From positions 1-64,000 of the forward strand of contig SFOH01000008.1 in the NCBI GenBank assembly GCA_004552485.1: DNA of 64,000 nt. The letters are read 5' to 3'. Position 1 is the first letter of the stretch; every line of letters starts with the position of its first letter. Positions 44,301-51,505 of this stretch are shown here, piece by piece. The stretch is from Bacteroidales bacterium (lineage in GTDB: Bacteria > Bacteroidota > Bacteroidia > Bacteroidales > Muribaculaceae). The notes under the pieces are model-generated. The model saw only the letters and a list, made by a program, of their open reading frames with translations. It was not told the origin of the DNA and ran no database searches. The position numbers and the translations under genes were made by a program.

Positions 44301-44804
44301 CTCGGTCCGAAGTTCGGCAAGAGCATGAAGGCGGTGGCCGCCGCGCTGACGGCCATGGACACGAAGGCCATCAACGCCCTTGAGCAGGCCGGGTTCGTGG
44401 AGCTCGACCTGGCCGGTATCCCGGCTCGCGTGGAGCTGGCCGACGTGGAGGTCATCTCCGAGGACATCCCCGGCTGGCTGGTGGCCAACGAGGGCACGGT
44501 GACTGTGGCCCTGGACATCACCATCACCGACGAGCTGCGCCGCGAGGGCATCGCCCGCGACATCATCAACCGCGTGCAGAACATCCGCAAGAACCGCGAC
44601 TATGCCATCACCGACCGCATCACGCTCACCTTCGAGGAGAGCGCCGAACTGGAGGGCGTGCTCGAGCAGTTCTCCGGCTACATCGCTTCGCAGGTGCTGG
44701 CCACGGCCGTCACCACGGTGCCCGCTTTCAAGGCCGGCGCCACGGGCGTTGAGGTGCTCGACATCGACGGCATGGAGGTGCGCCTCACTATTGAACAGAA
44801 CTAA
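41376..44804 (+). CDS. ileS: Isoleucyl-tRNA synthetase
   Basis: A 1142-residue class I synthetase. The HIGH-type motif GPPSANGMPGIHHVMAR is near residue 48, the editing (CP1) domain holds AWTTTPWTLPSNTAL and GTGIVHIAGTFGADD, the KMSKS-type motif is DKDGNKMSKRLGN near 690, and the DQTRGWFFTLH segment lies before it. An anticodon-binding domain and a C-terminal domain follow, but no C-terminal zinc-finger cysteines are apparent: this is the longer, eukaryote-like IleRS2 form, which in other bacteria resists mupirocin. The ATG at 41376 starts MKKFKEYNSL; the upstream in-frame extension covers the promoter. Confidence 0.95.
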   Translation: MKKFKEYNSLNPSAINKEMLEQWKQQHLFERSMSEREGCPSFVFFEGPPSANGMPGIHHVMARTIKDVICRYKTMQGFQVKRKAGWDTHGLPVELAVEKALGITKEDIGKKISVDDYNNACRREVMKYTREWTALTESMGYWVDLDNPYITYDNRYIESVWWLLKQLYKKGYLYKGYTIQPYSPAAGTGLSTHELNQPGCYRDVKDTTCIAQFECTTPTPAMEGWGTPCFLAWTTTPWTLPSNTALCVGPSIKYNIVRTYNPYSGEKITVVVADALMGSLFNAKAKDMALADYEKGSKLIPYEVVGSCMGNDLVGLHYAQLIPWMNPGEGAFRVIPGDYVSTEDGTGIVHIAGTFGADDLRVSKQNNIPPLHLTDRDGNIRPMVDMTGKFYLLADLDPEFVRTRVDVDLYRPWEGKFVKNAYDPTKTDKDETLDVEICMMLKQQGRVFRIEKHTHSYPHCWRTDKPVLYYPLDSWFVRTTAARERLMALNETIRWKPASTGTGRFGRWLENLQDWNLSRSRYWGTPLPIWRTEDGSEEVCIESVEELYNEIDRSVVAGVMKSNPYRDRGFVPGVYTRENYERIDLHRPYVDDIVLVSKSGRPMRRETDLIDVWFDSGSMPYAQLHYPFENKELVDSGSYFPADFIAEGVDQTRGWFFTLHAIAGMVFDSVAYRAVISNGLVLDKDGNKMSKRLGNAVNPFEAIEKYGSDPLRWYMISNSAPWDNLKFDPAGVMEASRKMFATLYNTYSFFSLYANVDGFDPTAAQVPLEKRPEIDRWIISVLNTLVRDVQTALDDYEPTRAARAIGEFVSDNLSNWYVRLNRKRFWGGGMTEDKLAAYQTLYQCLVTVAQLIAPVSPFYADRLYADLTAPAGNTESVHLSRFPKVDEAAIDTDLEQRMHLAQTVTSMTLALRRKCNIKVRQPLTAIMVPVASDREAKMLEAVRTLVLNEVNVKEMRIVSGDNGILVKRLKPDFKKLGPKFGKSMKAVAAALTAMDTKAINALEQAGFVELDLAGIPARVELADVEVISEDIPGWLVANEGTVTVALDITITDELRREGIARDIINRVQNIRKNRDYAITDRITLTFEESAELEGVLEQFSGYIASQVLATAVTTVPAFKAGATGVEVLDIDGMEVRLTIEQN

Positions 44805-44871
44805 CCATCAGGCCGCGGCCGGACCGTGTACCCCCCGGGCGCCGGCAGCCGCGGCCACAAACTCAGAAAAT

Positions 44872-45252
44872 ATGGCTGAAAAAGTCAGATACAGCGACGA
44901 GGAGCTCGAAGAGTTCCGCACTCTTATCCTCGAAAAGCTGGAGAAAGCGACGCGCGAGTTCGAGAAACTGCGCGAGACGGTCACCAACACGGGCAACGAT
45001 GTGGTCGACACATCCCCCACCTTCAAGGCTCTTGAGGAGGGCGCCGACGTGCGCGACAAGGAAGAGGCTGCACGCCTGGCCGAGCGCCAGCGCAAGTTCA
45101 TCCAACACCTGCAGGCCGCGCTGGTGCGCATCGAGAACAAAACATACGGCGTGTGCCGCGCAACCGGAAAGCTCATCCCCAAGGAGCGCCTCCGTGCCGT
45201 GCCCCACGCCACACTCAGCGTAGACGCCAAGAACCGGGATGCCAAACACTGA
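44872..45252 (+). CDS. TraR/DksA-type protein with incomplete zinc site
   Basis: A 126-residue DksA-superfamily protein with an N-terminal coiled coil (SDEELEEFRTLILEKLEKA...) and the C-terminal fold YGVCRATGKLIPKERL. Only one cysteine remains where classic DksA has four, as in many Bacteroidetes forms. It may bind RNA polymerase through the secondary channel, but DxxDxA tip residues are not clear. It follows ileS by 67 bases and overlaps lspA by 14 bases, an arrangement conserved in the phylum. Confidence 0.85.
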   Translation: MAEKVRYSDEELEEFRTLILEKLEKATREFEKLRETVTNTGNDVVDTSPTFKALEEGADVRDKEEAARLAERQRKFIQHLQAALVRIENKTYGVCRATGKLIPKERLRAVPHATLSVDAKNRDAKH

Positions 45253-45919
45253 AGAGCCACAATCGCGCGGCATCTCCCGCGGCGCCATGGCGGTGATCAT
45301 CGCCGTGGCCGTCATTATCATCGACCAGGTCATTAAGATTTGGGTCAAGACAAACTTCTACGAGGGCGAAGACCTGCGGGTCTTCTCCTGGTTCCACCTG
45401 CGCTTCATCCAGAACAACGGCATGGCCTTCGGCATGGAGTTCGGCAGCAAGCTGTTCCTCACGCTGTTCCGAGTGGTGTTCGTCGGGCTGCTTATATATT
45501 ATATGTGCAAGCTGCTGAAGCGTCCGGCCATAAAGACCGGCTACATCGTCTGCCTGGCGCTCGTCATAGCAGGCGCCGCCGGCAACATCATCGACTGCCT
45601 CTTCTACGGCGAGATCTTCAACAATCCGATGCCGCCCGAGGTAGCTCAGTTCGTGCCCTGGGGCGACGGATATGCCGGGCTGCTCCACGGCCGCGTGGTC
45701 GACATGTTCTACTTCCCGCTCTTCTCGTTCGACTGGCCGCAGTGGATGCCGTGGGTGGGCGGCGAACGATTCACCTTCTTCGACCCGGTCTTCAACTTCG
45801 CCGACGCCGCCATCTCCGTCGGAATGGTGTGCATTCTCCTGTTCTATTACAAGACCCTCTCGCGCTCGCTCGAGTCGCAGAAACCCGCCGGTGACGCCGG
45901 CGCCATCGACAAGAAATAA
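45239..45919 (+). CDS. lspA: Lipoprotein signal peptidase
   Basis: A 226-residue signal peptidase II that cuts prolipoproteins before the lipidated cysteine in the inner membrane. Four membrane helices are seen; catalytic aspartates lie in AGAAGNIIDCLFYGE and VFNFADAAISVG, and FIQNNGMAFGM is the conserved NxGxAFG-type motif. It has the longer periplasmic loop (FNNPMPPEVAQFVPWGDGY) typical of Bacteroidetes. The start codon lies inside the traR-type gene end, suggesting coupled translation. Confidence 0.94.
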   Translation: MPNTEEPQSRGISRGAMAVIIAVAVIIIDQVIKIWVKTNFYEGEDLRVFSWFHLRFIQNNGMAFGMEFGSKLFLTLFRVVFVGLLIYYMCKLLKRPAIKTGYIVCLALVIAGAAGNIIDCLFYGEIFNNPMPPEVAQFVPWGDGYAGLLHGRVVDMFYFPLFSFDWPQWMPWVGGERFTFFDPVFNFADAAISVGMVCILLFYYKTLSRSLESQKPAGDAGAIDKK

Positions 45920-45960
45920 TCCCAAAACAAGATAATTACTAACAAACAAACAGAAAGAAA

Positions 45961-46707
45961 ATGAAACTTCTTGAAGGAAAAACCGCCCTCATCACCGGCG
46001 CCGCCCGTGGTATCGGCAAAGCACTCGCACTGAAATTCGCCTCCGAAGGCGCCAACATAGCTTTCACTGACCTGGTCATCGACGAAAACGGCAAGAAGAC
46101 CGAGGAAGAGATAGCAGCCTGCGGCGTGAAATGCAAAGGCTATGCCTCCAATGCCGCCGACTTCGCCCAGACCGAGGCCGTCGTCGCCGAGGTTGTCAAA
46201 GACTTCGGCCGCATCGACATCCTGGTCAACAATGCCGGTATCACCAAAGACGGCCTCATGCTCCGCATGACCGAGGCTCAGTGGGACGCCGTCATCGCCG
46301 TGAACCTCAAGAGCGCCTTCAACTTCATCCACGCCGTCCTCCCCGTCATGATGCGCCAGCGCGGCGGCTCAATCATCAACATGGCCTCCGTCGTGGGCGT
46401 TCACGGCAATGCCGGACAAGCCAACTATGCCGCCTCAAAGGCCGGCCTCATCGCCCTCGCCAAATCAATCGCCCAGGAAGTCGGCTCACGCGGCATCCGC
46501 GCCAATGCCATCGCCCCCGGTTTCATCGAGACAGCCATGACGGCCGCTCTGCCCGAGGCCGTGCGCCAGGAGTGGTGCAAGAAAATTCCCCTGCGCCGCG
46601 GCGGACAGGTCGAGGACATAGCCAATGTGGCCACCTTCCTCGCCTCCGACATGTCAGGCTACGTCACCGGCCAGGTCATCCAGGTCGACGGCGGCATGAA
46701 CATGTGA
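45961..46707 (+). CDS. fabG: 3-oxoacyl-[acyl-carrier-protein] reductase
   Basis: A 248-residue SDR enzyme of fatty acid synthesis. The NADP motif TGAARGIGKALAL is near residue 12, NNAGIT near 88, the catalytic serine in INMASVVG near 140, YAASKAG (YxxxK) near 155, and the ending GQVIQVDGGMNM is classic FabG. The start ATG follows a short A-rich leader after lspA, and a hairpin follows the stop. Confidence 0.94.
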   Translation: MKLLEGKTALITGAARGIGKALALKFASEGANIAFTDLVIDENGKKTEEEIAACGVKCKGYASNAADFAQTEAVVAEVVKDFGRIDILVNNAGITKDGLMLRMTEAQWDAVIAVNLKSAFNFIHAVLPVMMRQRGGSIINMASVVGVHGNAGQANYAASKAGLIALAKSIAQEVGSRGIRANAIAPGFIETAMTAALPEAVRQEWCKKIPLRRGGQVEDIANVATFLASDMSGYVTGQVIQVDGGMNM

Positions 46708-46730
46708 TGCCCCCTACTTGTATATAAAGC

Positions 46731-46758
46731 GGTGGGGAGCCACAGCCGGCTCCCCACC
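46731..46758 (+). terminator. Hairpin after fabG
   Basis: An 11-bp perfect stem GGTGGGGAGCC/GGCTCCCCACC with a six-base loop. The following bases are not T-rich, so termination may be weak. Confidence 0.6.
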
Positions 46759-46793
46759 CTCACTCTCATTCACCCCACCCCATCACCCCGAAC

Positions 46794-47384
46794 GTGCTTA
46801 CTTACAACACACAGCTCAAAGACATAAAGATTCCGGAATACGGCCGCAACATCCAGAGCATGGTCGACTATGCCCTCACCATCGAGGACCGCGACGAGCG
46901 CAACGCCGCCGCCCACGCCATCGTCCGAATCATGAACACCCTCTTCCCCGTCGCCAACAAGAACGACGAGGACGCCCAGCGCCGCTACTGGGACCACCTC
47001 GCCATCATGAGCGACTTCAAACTCGACATCGACTGGCCCTTCGAAGAGGTCATCACCGAGCAGTCGCTCACCCCCAAGCCCGAGGCCGTCCCCTACGACA
47101 CCGGCATCATCGGCCTGCGCCAGTACGGCCGCAACATCGAGTCGATGGTCGCCATGATTGCCGACATGGAAGAAGGCCGCGACCGCTACGAGCTCGTCAC
47201 CATGATTGCCAATCAGATGAAGAAGAATCTGCTCGCCGCCAACCGCGACGACAATGTCGACGAGCGCATCCTCAAAGACCTCTACGAGATGTCCGGCGGC
47301 AAAATACGCCTCAACCCCGGCGACATACGTCTCCATGAGTACAACATCGTAGAGCCCGCCACCAAGAAAAAGAAGAAAAAGTGA
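46794..47384 (+). CDS. DUF4290 family protein
   Basis: A 196-residue cytosolic protein starting at a GTG (46794), MLTYNTQLKDIKIPEYGRN, with IEDRDERNAAAHAIV in the first half, a second YGRNIESMV copy in the middle, and a lysine-rich tail (TKKKKKK). The IPEYGRNIQxMVD opening is the mark of DUF4290, a Bacteroidetes family of unknown role. Its stop overlaps the rimM start (GTGA), so it is coupled with ribosome maturation; that link is positional only. Confidence 0.9.
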   Translation: MLTYNTQLKDIKIPEYGRNIQSMVDYALTIEDRDERNAAAHAIVRIMNTLFPVANKNDEDAQRRYWDHLAIMSDFKLDIDWPFEEVITEQSLTPKPEAVPYDTGIIGLRQYGRNIESMVAMIADMEEGRDRYELVTMIANQMKKNLLAANRDDNVDERILKDLYEMSGGKIRLNPGDIRLHEYNIVEPATKKKKKK

Positions 47385-47920
47385 TTGAGCGTTCCGAGCT
47401 TTTCCCCGTCGGCACAGTCGCCAAGACCCACGGCGTGCGCGGCGAGATGGTCGTCACCCTCGACCACGACATCGACCTCGAGGACCTGCGCTGCATCGTC
47501 TTCGACATCGACTCGCTATACGTGCCCTTCTTCATCACCTCGTGCCGTCCGCGCGGCGCCGCTTCCGACCTCATCACCCTCGACGGCGTCAACGACCAGC
47601 CCGCCGCCGCAACATTTTGCGGCCGACAGGTGTTTGCACTAAAAGAAGACCTCGACTTCGAAGCCGACGCACCCGCCACCAACCCCGACGCGGATAGCGC
47701 CCTATACCTCGAAGGCCTCATCGGCTTCATCCTCCGCGACACCGACGACACCCCCGTCGGGGAAATCACCGGCTACGACGACTCAACCGACAACGTCCTC
47801 TTCACCGTCACCACCCCCGACGGCTCCGAGCTCCTCGTCCCCGCCGCCGACGACCTCATCACCGACGTCGACATCCCCGCCCGTGCCATCACCATGGACC
47901 TCCCCAAAGGACTATACTGA
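47381..47920 (+). CDS. rimM: Ribosome maturation factor RimM
   Basis: A 179-residue RimM, a 16S rRNA processing factor that binds S19 and helps assemble the 30S head. The N-terminal domain shows LFPVGTVAKTHGVRGEMVV, then a C-terminal PRC barrel with LYLEGLIGFILRDTDDTPVGEITGYDD and ELLVPAADDLI. The start is a GTG overlapping the previous stop. It is the typical neighbour of DUF4290 in Bacteroidetes. Confidence 0.93.
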   Translation: MIERSELFPVGTVAKTHGVRGEMVVTLDHDIDLEDLRCIVFDIDSLYVPFFITSCRPRGAASDLITLDGVNDQPAAATFCGRQVFALKEDLDFEADAPATNPDADSALYLEGLIGFILRDTDDTPVGEITGYDDSTDNVLFTVTTPDGSELLVPAADDLITDVDIPARAITMDLPKGLY

Positions 47921-47959
47921 CCAAAAAAACATACACTTACCCCCCCCCGCACCACAATC

Positions 47960-48277
47960 ATGGAATACGACGAACAGAAAGCAATACAATACATCCGCGA
48001 CCACTCCGAGGGCCACGCCAACTATGACGACGACCAGCTCCTCAACGTCATTGACATGATATTCGACTACTACGACGAGCACGGCCTCCTCGACATCGAC
48101 GTCGACGCCGACGGCAACTCCGACGATGACGACGACAACGAAGAAGCCGCCCTCATCGAATACGTAAGCCGCATGCTCGCCAAAGACAAAGGCGCCATCA
48201 TCAGCCCCGACGACGTCCCCTACATCGTCCGCGGCGAGTTAGGCTACGAAGAATACCTTGACCAGAACCTGATGTGA
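47960..48277 (+). CDS. Acidic small protein of unknown function
   Basis: A 105-residue, very acidic protein: MEYDEQKAIQYIRDH at the start, a DADGNSDDDDDNEEAA run in the middle (about residues 49-64), and a helical end with ELGYEEYLDQNLM. No known domain is recognised. A run of nine cytosines (47940-47948) lies 11 bases before the start. Its stop overlaps a GTG that could start the next gene, and it lies in the same direction as rimM. Confidence 0.75.
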   Translation: MEYDEQKAIQYIRDHSEGHANYDDDQLLNVIDMIFDYYDEHGLLDIDVDADGNSDDDDDNEEAALIEYVSRMLAKDKGAIISPDDVPYIVRGELGYEEYLDQNLM

Positions 48278-48291
48278 CCACCCTCCACCGC

Positions 48292-48936
48292 ATGAAACCC
48301 TCAACCCTCCTGCGCGCTCTCGCCCTCTCACTCTGCCTCGCCGTCAGCGGCGCCGGCCTCACAGCCCATGCCGCCCCGGACAGCAACGACGACCTCACCC
48401 TCGCCCAGAACATAGCCACACCCTCTGCACCCTCCAATGCCTCCAACGCCCTCATCCGCCACGCGCAGGGCCTCGGCAACTACTTCATTCGCAAGGGCTA
48501 CAAAGTGCGCTATCCCCGCAAAGGCGAAGTCGCCGAAATCATCATACCCTCCGACCTCCTCTTCCTCCCCAACACCGCCGAGCTCCGCCCCGACGCCTCC
48601 AAGACCCTCGGCCTCTTCAAGTCGCTGGTCGAGCGCCCGCAACTCTACAAACTCCTCGTCGTCGCACACACCGACAACACCGGCTCACCCGCCTACAGCG
48701 ACGCACTCACCGAAGACCGCGCCATGGCCGTCTTCGACTTCCTCGTACACCTCGCACCGGAGCTCTCCAACAACATAACCCCATACGGGCTCGGATTTGA
48801 CGAACCCTTCGATACCGGCGCCACCGTCGCCGACTCAAACGCCTCCATCGCAGGCCGGCGCGCCAACCGCCGCGTCGAAATCTACATCGTCCCCACCCAA
48901 CAGACAATCGACATGGCACGCAACGGCAAACTCTAA
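48292..48936 (+). CDS. OmpA-family protein
   Basis: A 214-residue exported protein. The signal peptide ends near TAHA-APDS. The OmpA-like peptidoglycan-binding domain runs from about residue 70: PSDLLFLPNTAELRPDAS, LLVVAHTDNTGSPAYSDALTEDRAMAVFDFL (with the conserved aspartate and arginine), and GRRANRRVEIYIVP near the end. No barrel domain is present, so it is a small soluble or membrane-linked envelope anchor. The ATG at 48292 gives a clean signal peptide; a GTG at 48274 overlaps the upstream stop. Confidence 0.87.
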   Translation: MKPSTLLRALALSLCLAVSGAGLTAHAAPDSNDDLTLAQNIATPSAPSNASNALIRHAQGLGNYFIRKGYKVRYPRKGEVAEIIIPSDLLFLPNTAELRPDASKTLGLFKSLVERPQLYKLLVVAHTDNTGSPAYSDALTEDRAMAVFDFLVHLAPELSNNITPYGLGFDEPFDTGATVADSNASIAGRRANRRVEIYIVPTQQTIDMARNGKL

Positions 48937-48940
48937 CGCT

Positions 48941-48972
48941 GTTGCGTATCTCAAAAATATTTGCTAATTTTG
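48941..48972 (+). promoter_or_regulatory. Promoter of tig
   Basis: GTTG (48941-48944, one mismatch), 20 bp, TAATTTTG (48965-48972); the start codon is 60 bases on. Confidence 0.75.
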
Positions 48973-49032
48973 CAGACCCGTTAACATAACACGACAAACA
49001 ACAAAAGACAAAACATACCCACCCATCGAATC

Positions 49033-50391
49033 ATGAACGTTACAGTAGAAAAAACCAGCAACGTCGAAGGCAAAATCATCGTCAACGTCGTTGAAGCCGA
49101 CTATGCTGACAAAGTAAAGAAAGAACTCCGCAACATAGGCCAGAAACACCCCCTCCCCGGCTTCCGCGCCGGCCACGTCCCCATGGACCAGCTCAAAAAA
49201 CGCTTCGGCCGTCAGGTCAAGAGCGACGTCCTCAACGACGAAGTTTACCGTGCCGTCATCGAATACATCCGCGAGAACAAACTCCACGTCCTCGGCGAGC
49301 CCATGCCCGTTGAGAAAAAAGAAGTCAACCTCGAAGACAAAGACTACACCTTCGAGTACTTCATCGGCCTGGCCCCCGAACTCGGCCTCACAGTAGATAC
49401 GAACGACAAACTCCCCTACTACGAAATCGAAGTCTCCAAAGAGATGATGGACGAGCAGGACAACAGCCTCCGCGAGCGCTTCGGCGCACAGGTTCCCGGC
49501 GAAGAAGTCGACGCCAAAGCCGTTGTCAAAGGCGCACTCATGCAGCTCAACGACGACCACACCGTCAACGAAAACGACGGCGCCATCCAGGTCATCAACG
49601 GCATCCTCGCTCCCTTCACCTTCACCGACGACGAGCAGAAAGCCCTCTTCCTCGGCAAGAAAGTGAACGACAAAGTTGTCTTCAACCCCTTCAAGGCCAC
49701 CAACGGCAACGCCGTAGAGCTCGCCTCAATGCTCAACATCGACCGCGAAATCGCCGCCGACATCCACTCTGACTTCGAGATGGCCATCTCCGAAATCATC
49801 GTAGTCAAGCAGGCCGAGCACAACCAGGAGTTCTATGACAACGTCTTCGGCAAAGACAAAGTCAAGACCGAAGAAGAGTACGAAAAAGCCCTCCGCGAGA
49901 TGATCGCCGGCGGCCTCGTCGGCAACAGCCAGGCCTGGTTCGAGCACGACTATCAGGACTACTTCGTCAAGAAGTACGACAACATGGAGCTCCCGGTCGA
50001 GTTCCTCAAGAAATGGCTCGTAGCCTCCAACGAAGAACTCACCGCCGAAAACATCGACGAAGAGTTTGCCAAGATGCTCCCCTCCATCAAGTGGGAGATG
50101 GTCAAAGGCGCCCTCCAGCAGGCCCTTGACGTCAAAGTCGAAGAGAAAGACGTCCTCGACCACGCCAAGGCAATCGCCTACCGCCAGTTCGCCCAGTACG
50201 GCATCACCAACATGGACGAGGCCACCATCACCGACACCGCCCGCCGCATCCTCGCCGACAAGAACTACGGACCCCGCATCGCCGAGCAGGTTGCCGACAT
50301 CAAACTCTCCCAGGCCATCATGAACGCCATCACCGTGGAGAAAAAGACCGTCACCCTCGACGAGTTCAAGAAAATGGTAGGCGCCGCCTAA
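49033..50391 (+). CDS. tig: Trigger factor
   Basis: A 452-residue ribosome-associated chaperone. The N-terminal ribosome-binding region holds LPGFRAGHVPMDQLKKRFG (the FRxGxxP signature) near residue 43. The middle region has the place of the PPIase domain (GALMQLNDDHTV, APFTFTDDEQKALFLGK) with weak conservation, and the C-terminal arms are long and helical (YDNVFGKDKVKTEEEYEKALRE). Length is close to the Bacteroidetes norm. It is a single-gene unit with its own promoter and terminator. Confidence 0.92.
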   Translation: MNVTVEKTSNVEGKIIVNVVEADYADKVKKELRNIGQKHPLPGFRAGHVPMDQLKKRFGRQVKSDVLNDEVYRAVIEYIRENKLHVLGEPMPVEKKEVNLEDKDYTFEYFIGLAPELGLTVDTNDKLPYYEIEVSKEMMDEQDNSLRERFGAQVPGEEVDAKAVVKGALMQLNDDHTVNENDGAIQVINGILAPFTFTDDEQKALFLGKKVNDKVVFNPFKATNGNAVELASMLNIDREIAADIHSDFEMAISEIIVVKQAEHNQEFYDNVFGKDKVKTEEEYEKALREMIAGGLVGNSQAWFEHDYQDYFVKKYDNMELPVEFLKKWLVASNEELTAENIDEEFAKMLPSIKWEMVKGALQQALDVKVEEKDVLDHAKAIAYRQFAQYGITNMDEATITDTARRILADKNYGPRIAEQVADIKLSQAIMNAITVEKKTVTLDEFKKMVGAA

Positions 50392-50432
50392 AGCGGATCC
50401 ACGCATCCACTCATCAACTCATCAACTCAATA

Positions 50433-50462
50433 CAGCGGCAAGCCCACCAAGGCTTGCCGCTG
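50433..50462 (+). terminator. Terminator after tig
   Basis: A 12-bp perfect stem CAGCGGCAAGCC/GGCTTGCCGCTG with a six-base loop, followed by TCGTTAAATTT. Confidence 0.8.
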
Positions 50463-50547
50463 TCGTTAAATTTGGCCCTCTCAGCAAACTTCACCTCATC
50501 CTTTTTCGTTATCTTTGCAGCACAGAAACATAAACACCTCCCTCATC

Positions 50548-51420
50548 ATGACTAACAAACACGAACCCGAATACCGACGCATCAGCGGCGCTGAGATGGG
50601 CGGCGAACGCGTCCTCTTCCACACTGACCACCTCGACATCCACGATTCCACCTTCAACACCGGCGAGTCCGCCCTAAAACACTGCCACGACATACGCGCC
50701 ACCGGCTGCAACTTCATCGGCCGCTATCCCATCTGGCACAATCGCAACGTCCGTGTCACCGGCTGCGACTTTGGCGACGACGCCCGCGCCGCCATGTGGT
50801 ACGACGAGAACATCGCCCTGCGCAACACCGTCATCAATGCCCCCAAGACCCTCCGCGAGTGCATAAACGTCGACCTGCGGAACGTGCGCGTCACCAACGG
50901 CCCCGAGACACTGTGGATGTGCCGCGACGTCAACGCCGATGGCCTCGTGGCCGACGGCGGCGAGTACATCTTCATGCGCTCCGAGAACCTCAAAATCCGC
51001 GGCCTCAAACTCCACGGCAAATACTCCTTCCAGTACGCCCGCAACATCGAGATTCACGACTCCGAGCTCTACACCAAAGACGCCTTCTGGCACGCCGAAA
51101 ACATCACCGTCTACGACTCGCTCGTCAGCGGCGAATACCTCGCCTGGCACTCCCGCAACCTCCGTCTCGTGCGCTGCCGCATCACCGGCACCCAACCCCT
51201 CTGCTACTGCGACAACCTCATCATGGAAGACTGCACCATGGATGCCGACGCCGACCTCGCCTTCGAATACTCCACCGTCACAGCCACCATCAACTCCGAC
51301 GTCACCTCCGTCAAGAACCCCACCTCCGGACGCATCGAGGTCCGCGGCCACATCGGCGAGACCATCATCGACGAATTCTGCCCCGACCCCGCCGCCACCG
51401 TCATCCTCTCCGACCGATAA
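50548..51420 (+). CDS. DUF3737 right-handed beta-helix-like protein
   Basis: A 290-residue protein without a signal peptide. A regular pattern of short strands (FHTDHLDIHDSTFNTGES; HNRNVRVTGCDFG; CRDVNADGLVADG; RNIEIHDSELYTKD; AENITVYDSLVSGE) is the ladder of a parallel beta-helix and matches DUF3737. The function of the family is unknown. A -7-type TATCTTTG (50510-50517) lies 30 bases before the ATG at 50548; no -33 match is seen. The first in-frame codons before this ATG fall on the promoter. Confidence 0.85.
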   Translation: MTNKHEPEYRRISGAEMGGERVLFHTDHLDIHDSTFNTGESALKHCHDIRATGCNFIGRYPIWHNRNVRVTGCDFGDDARAAMWYDENIALRNTVINAPKTLRECINVDLRNVRVTNGPETLWMCRDVNADGLVADGGEYIFMRSENLKIRGLKLHGKYSFQYARNIEIHDSELYTKDAFWHAENITVYDSLVSGEYLAWHSRNLRLVRCRITGTQPLCYCDNLIMEDCTMDADADLAFEYSTVTATINSDVTSVKNPTSGRIEVRGHIGETIIDEFCPDPAATVILSDR

Positions 51421-51437
51421 TCCCCCACCCCATCCCA

Positions 51438-51489
51438 TACGACACGCGGCCCGGTTGCGAACGTCATCGCAACCGGGCCGCGTGTCGTG
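51438..51489. terminator. 22-bp perfect hairpin between convergent genes
   Basis: Bases 51439-51460 pair perfectly with 51467-51488 around a six-base loop. It is very GC-rich and has no T-run, between DUF3737 and proA, which end head-on. It may block read-through from both sides. Confidence 0.7.
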
Positions 51490-51505
51490 TGCGGGGCGGG
51501 ACCGA

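Noticed and set aside
47282..47467. Small leftward frame at the DUF4290/rimM border
   Set aside because: Phenylalanine run is the lysine tail of DUF4290 read backwards.
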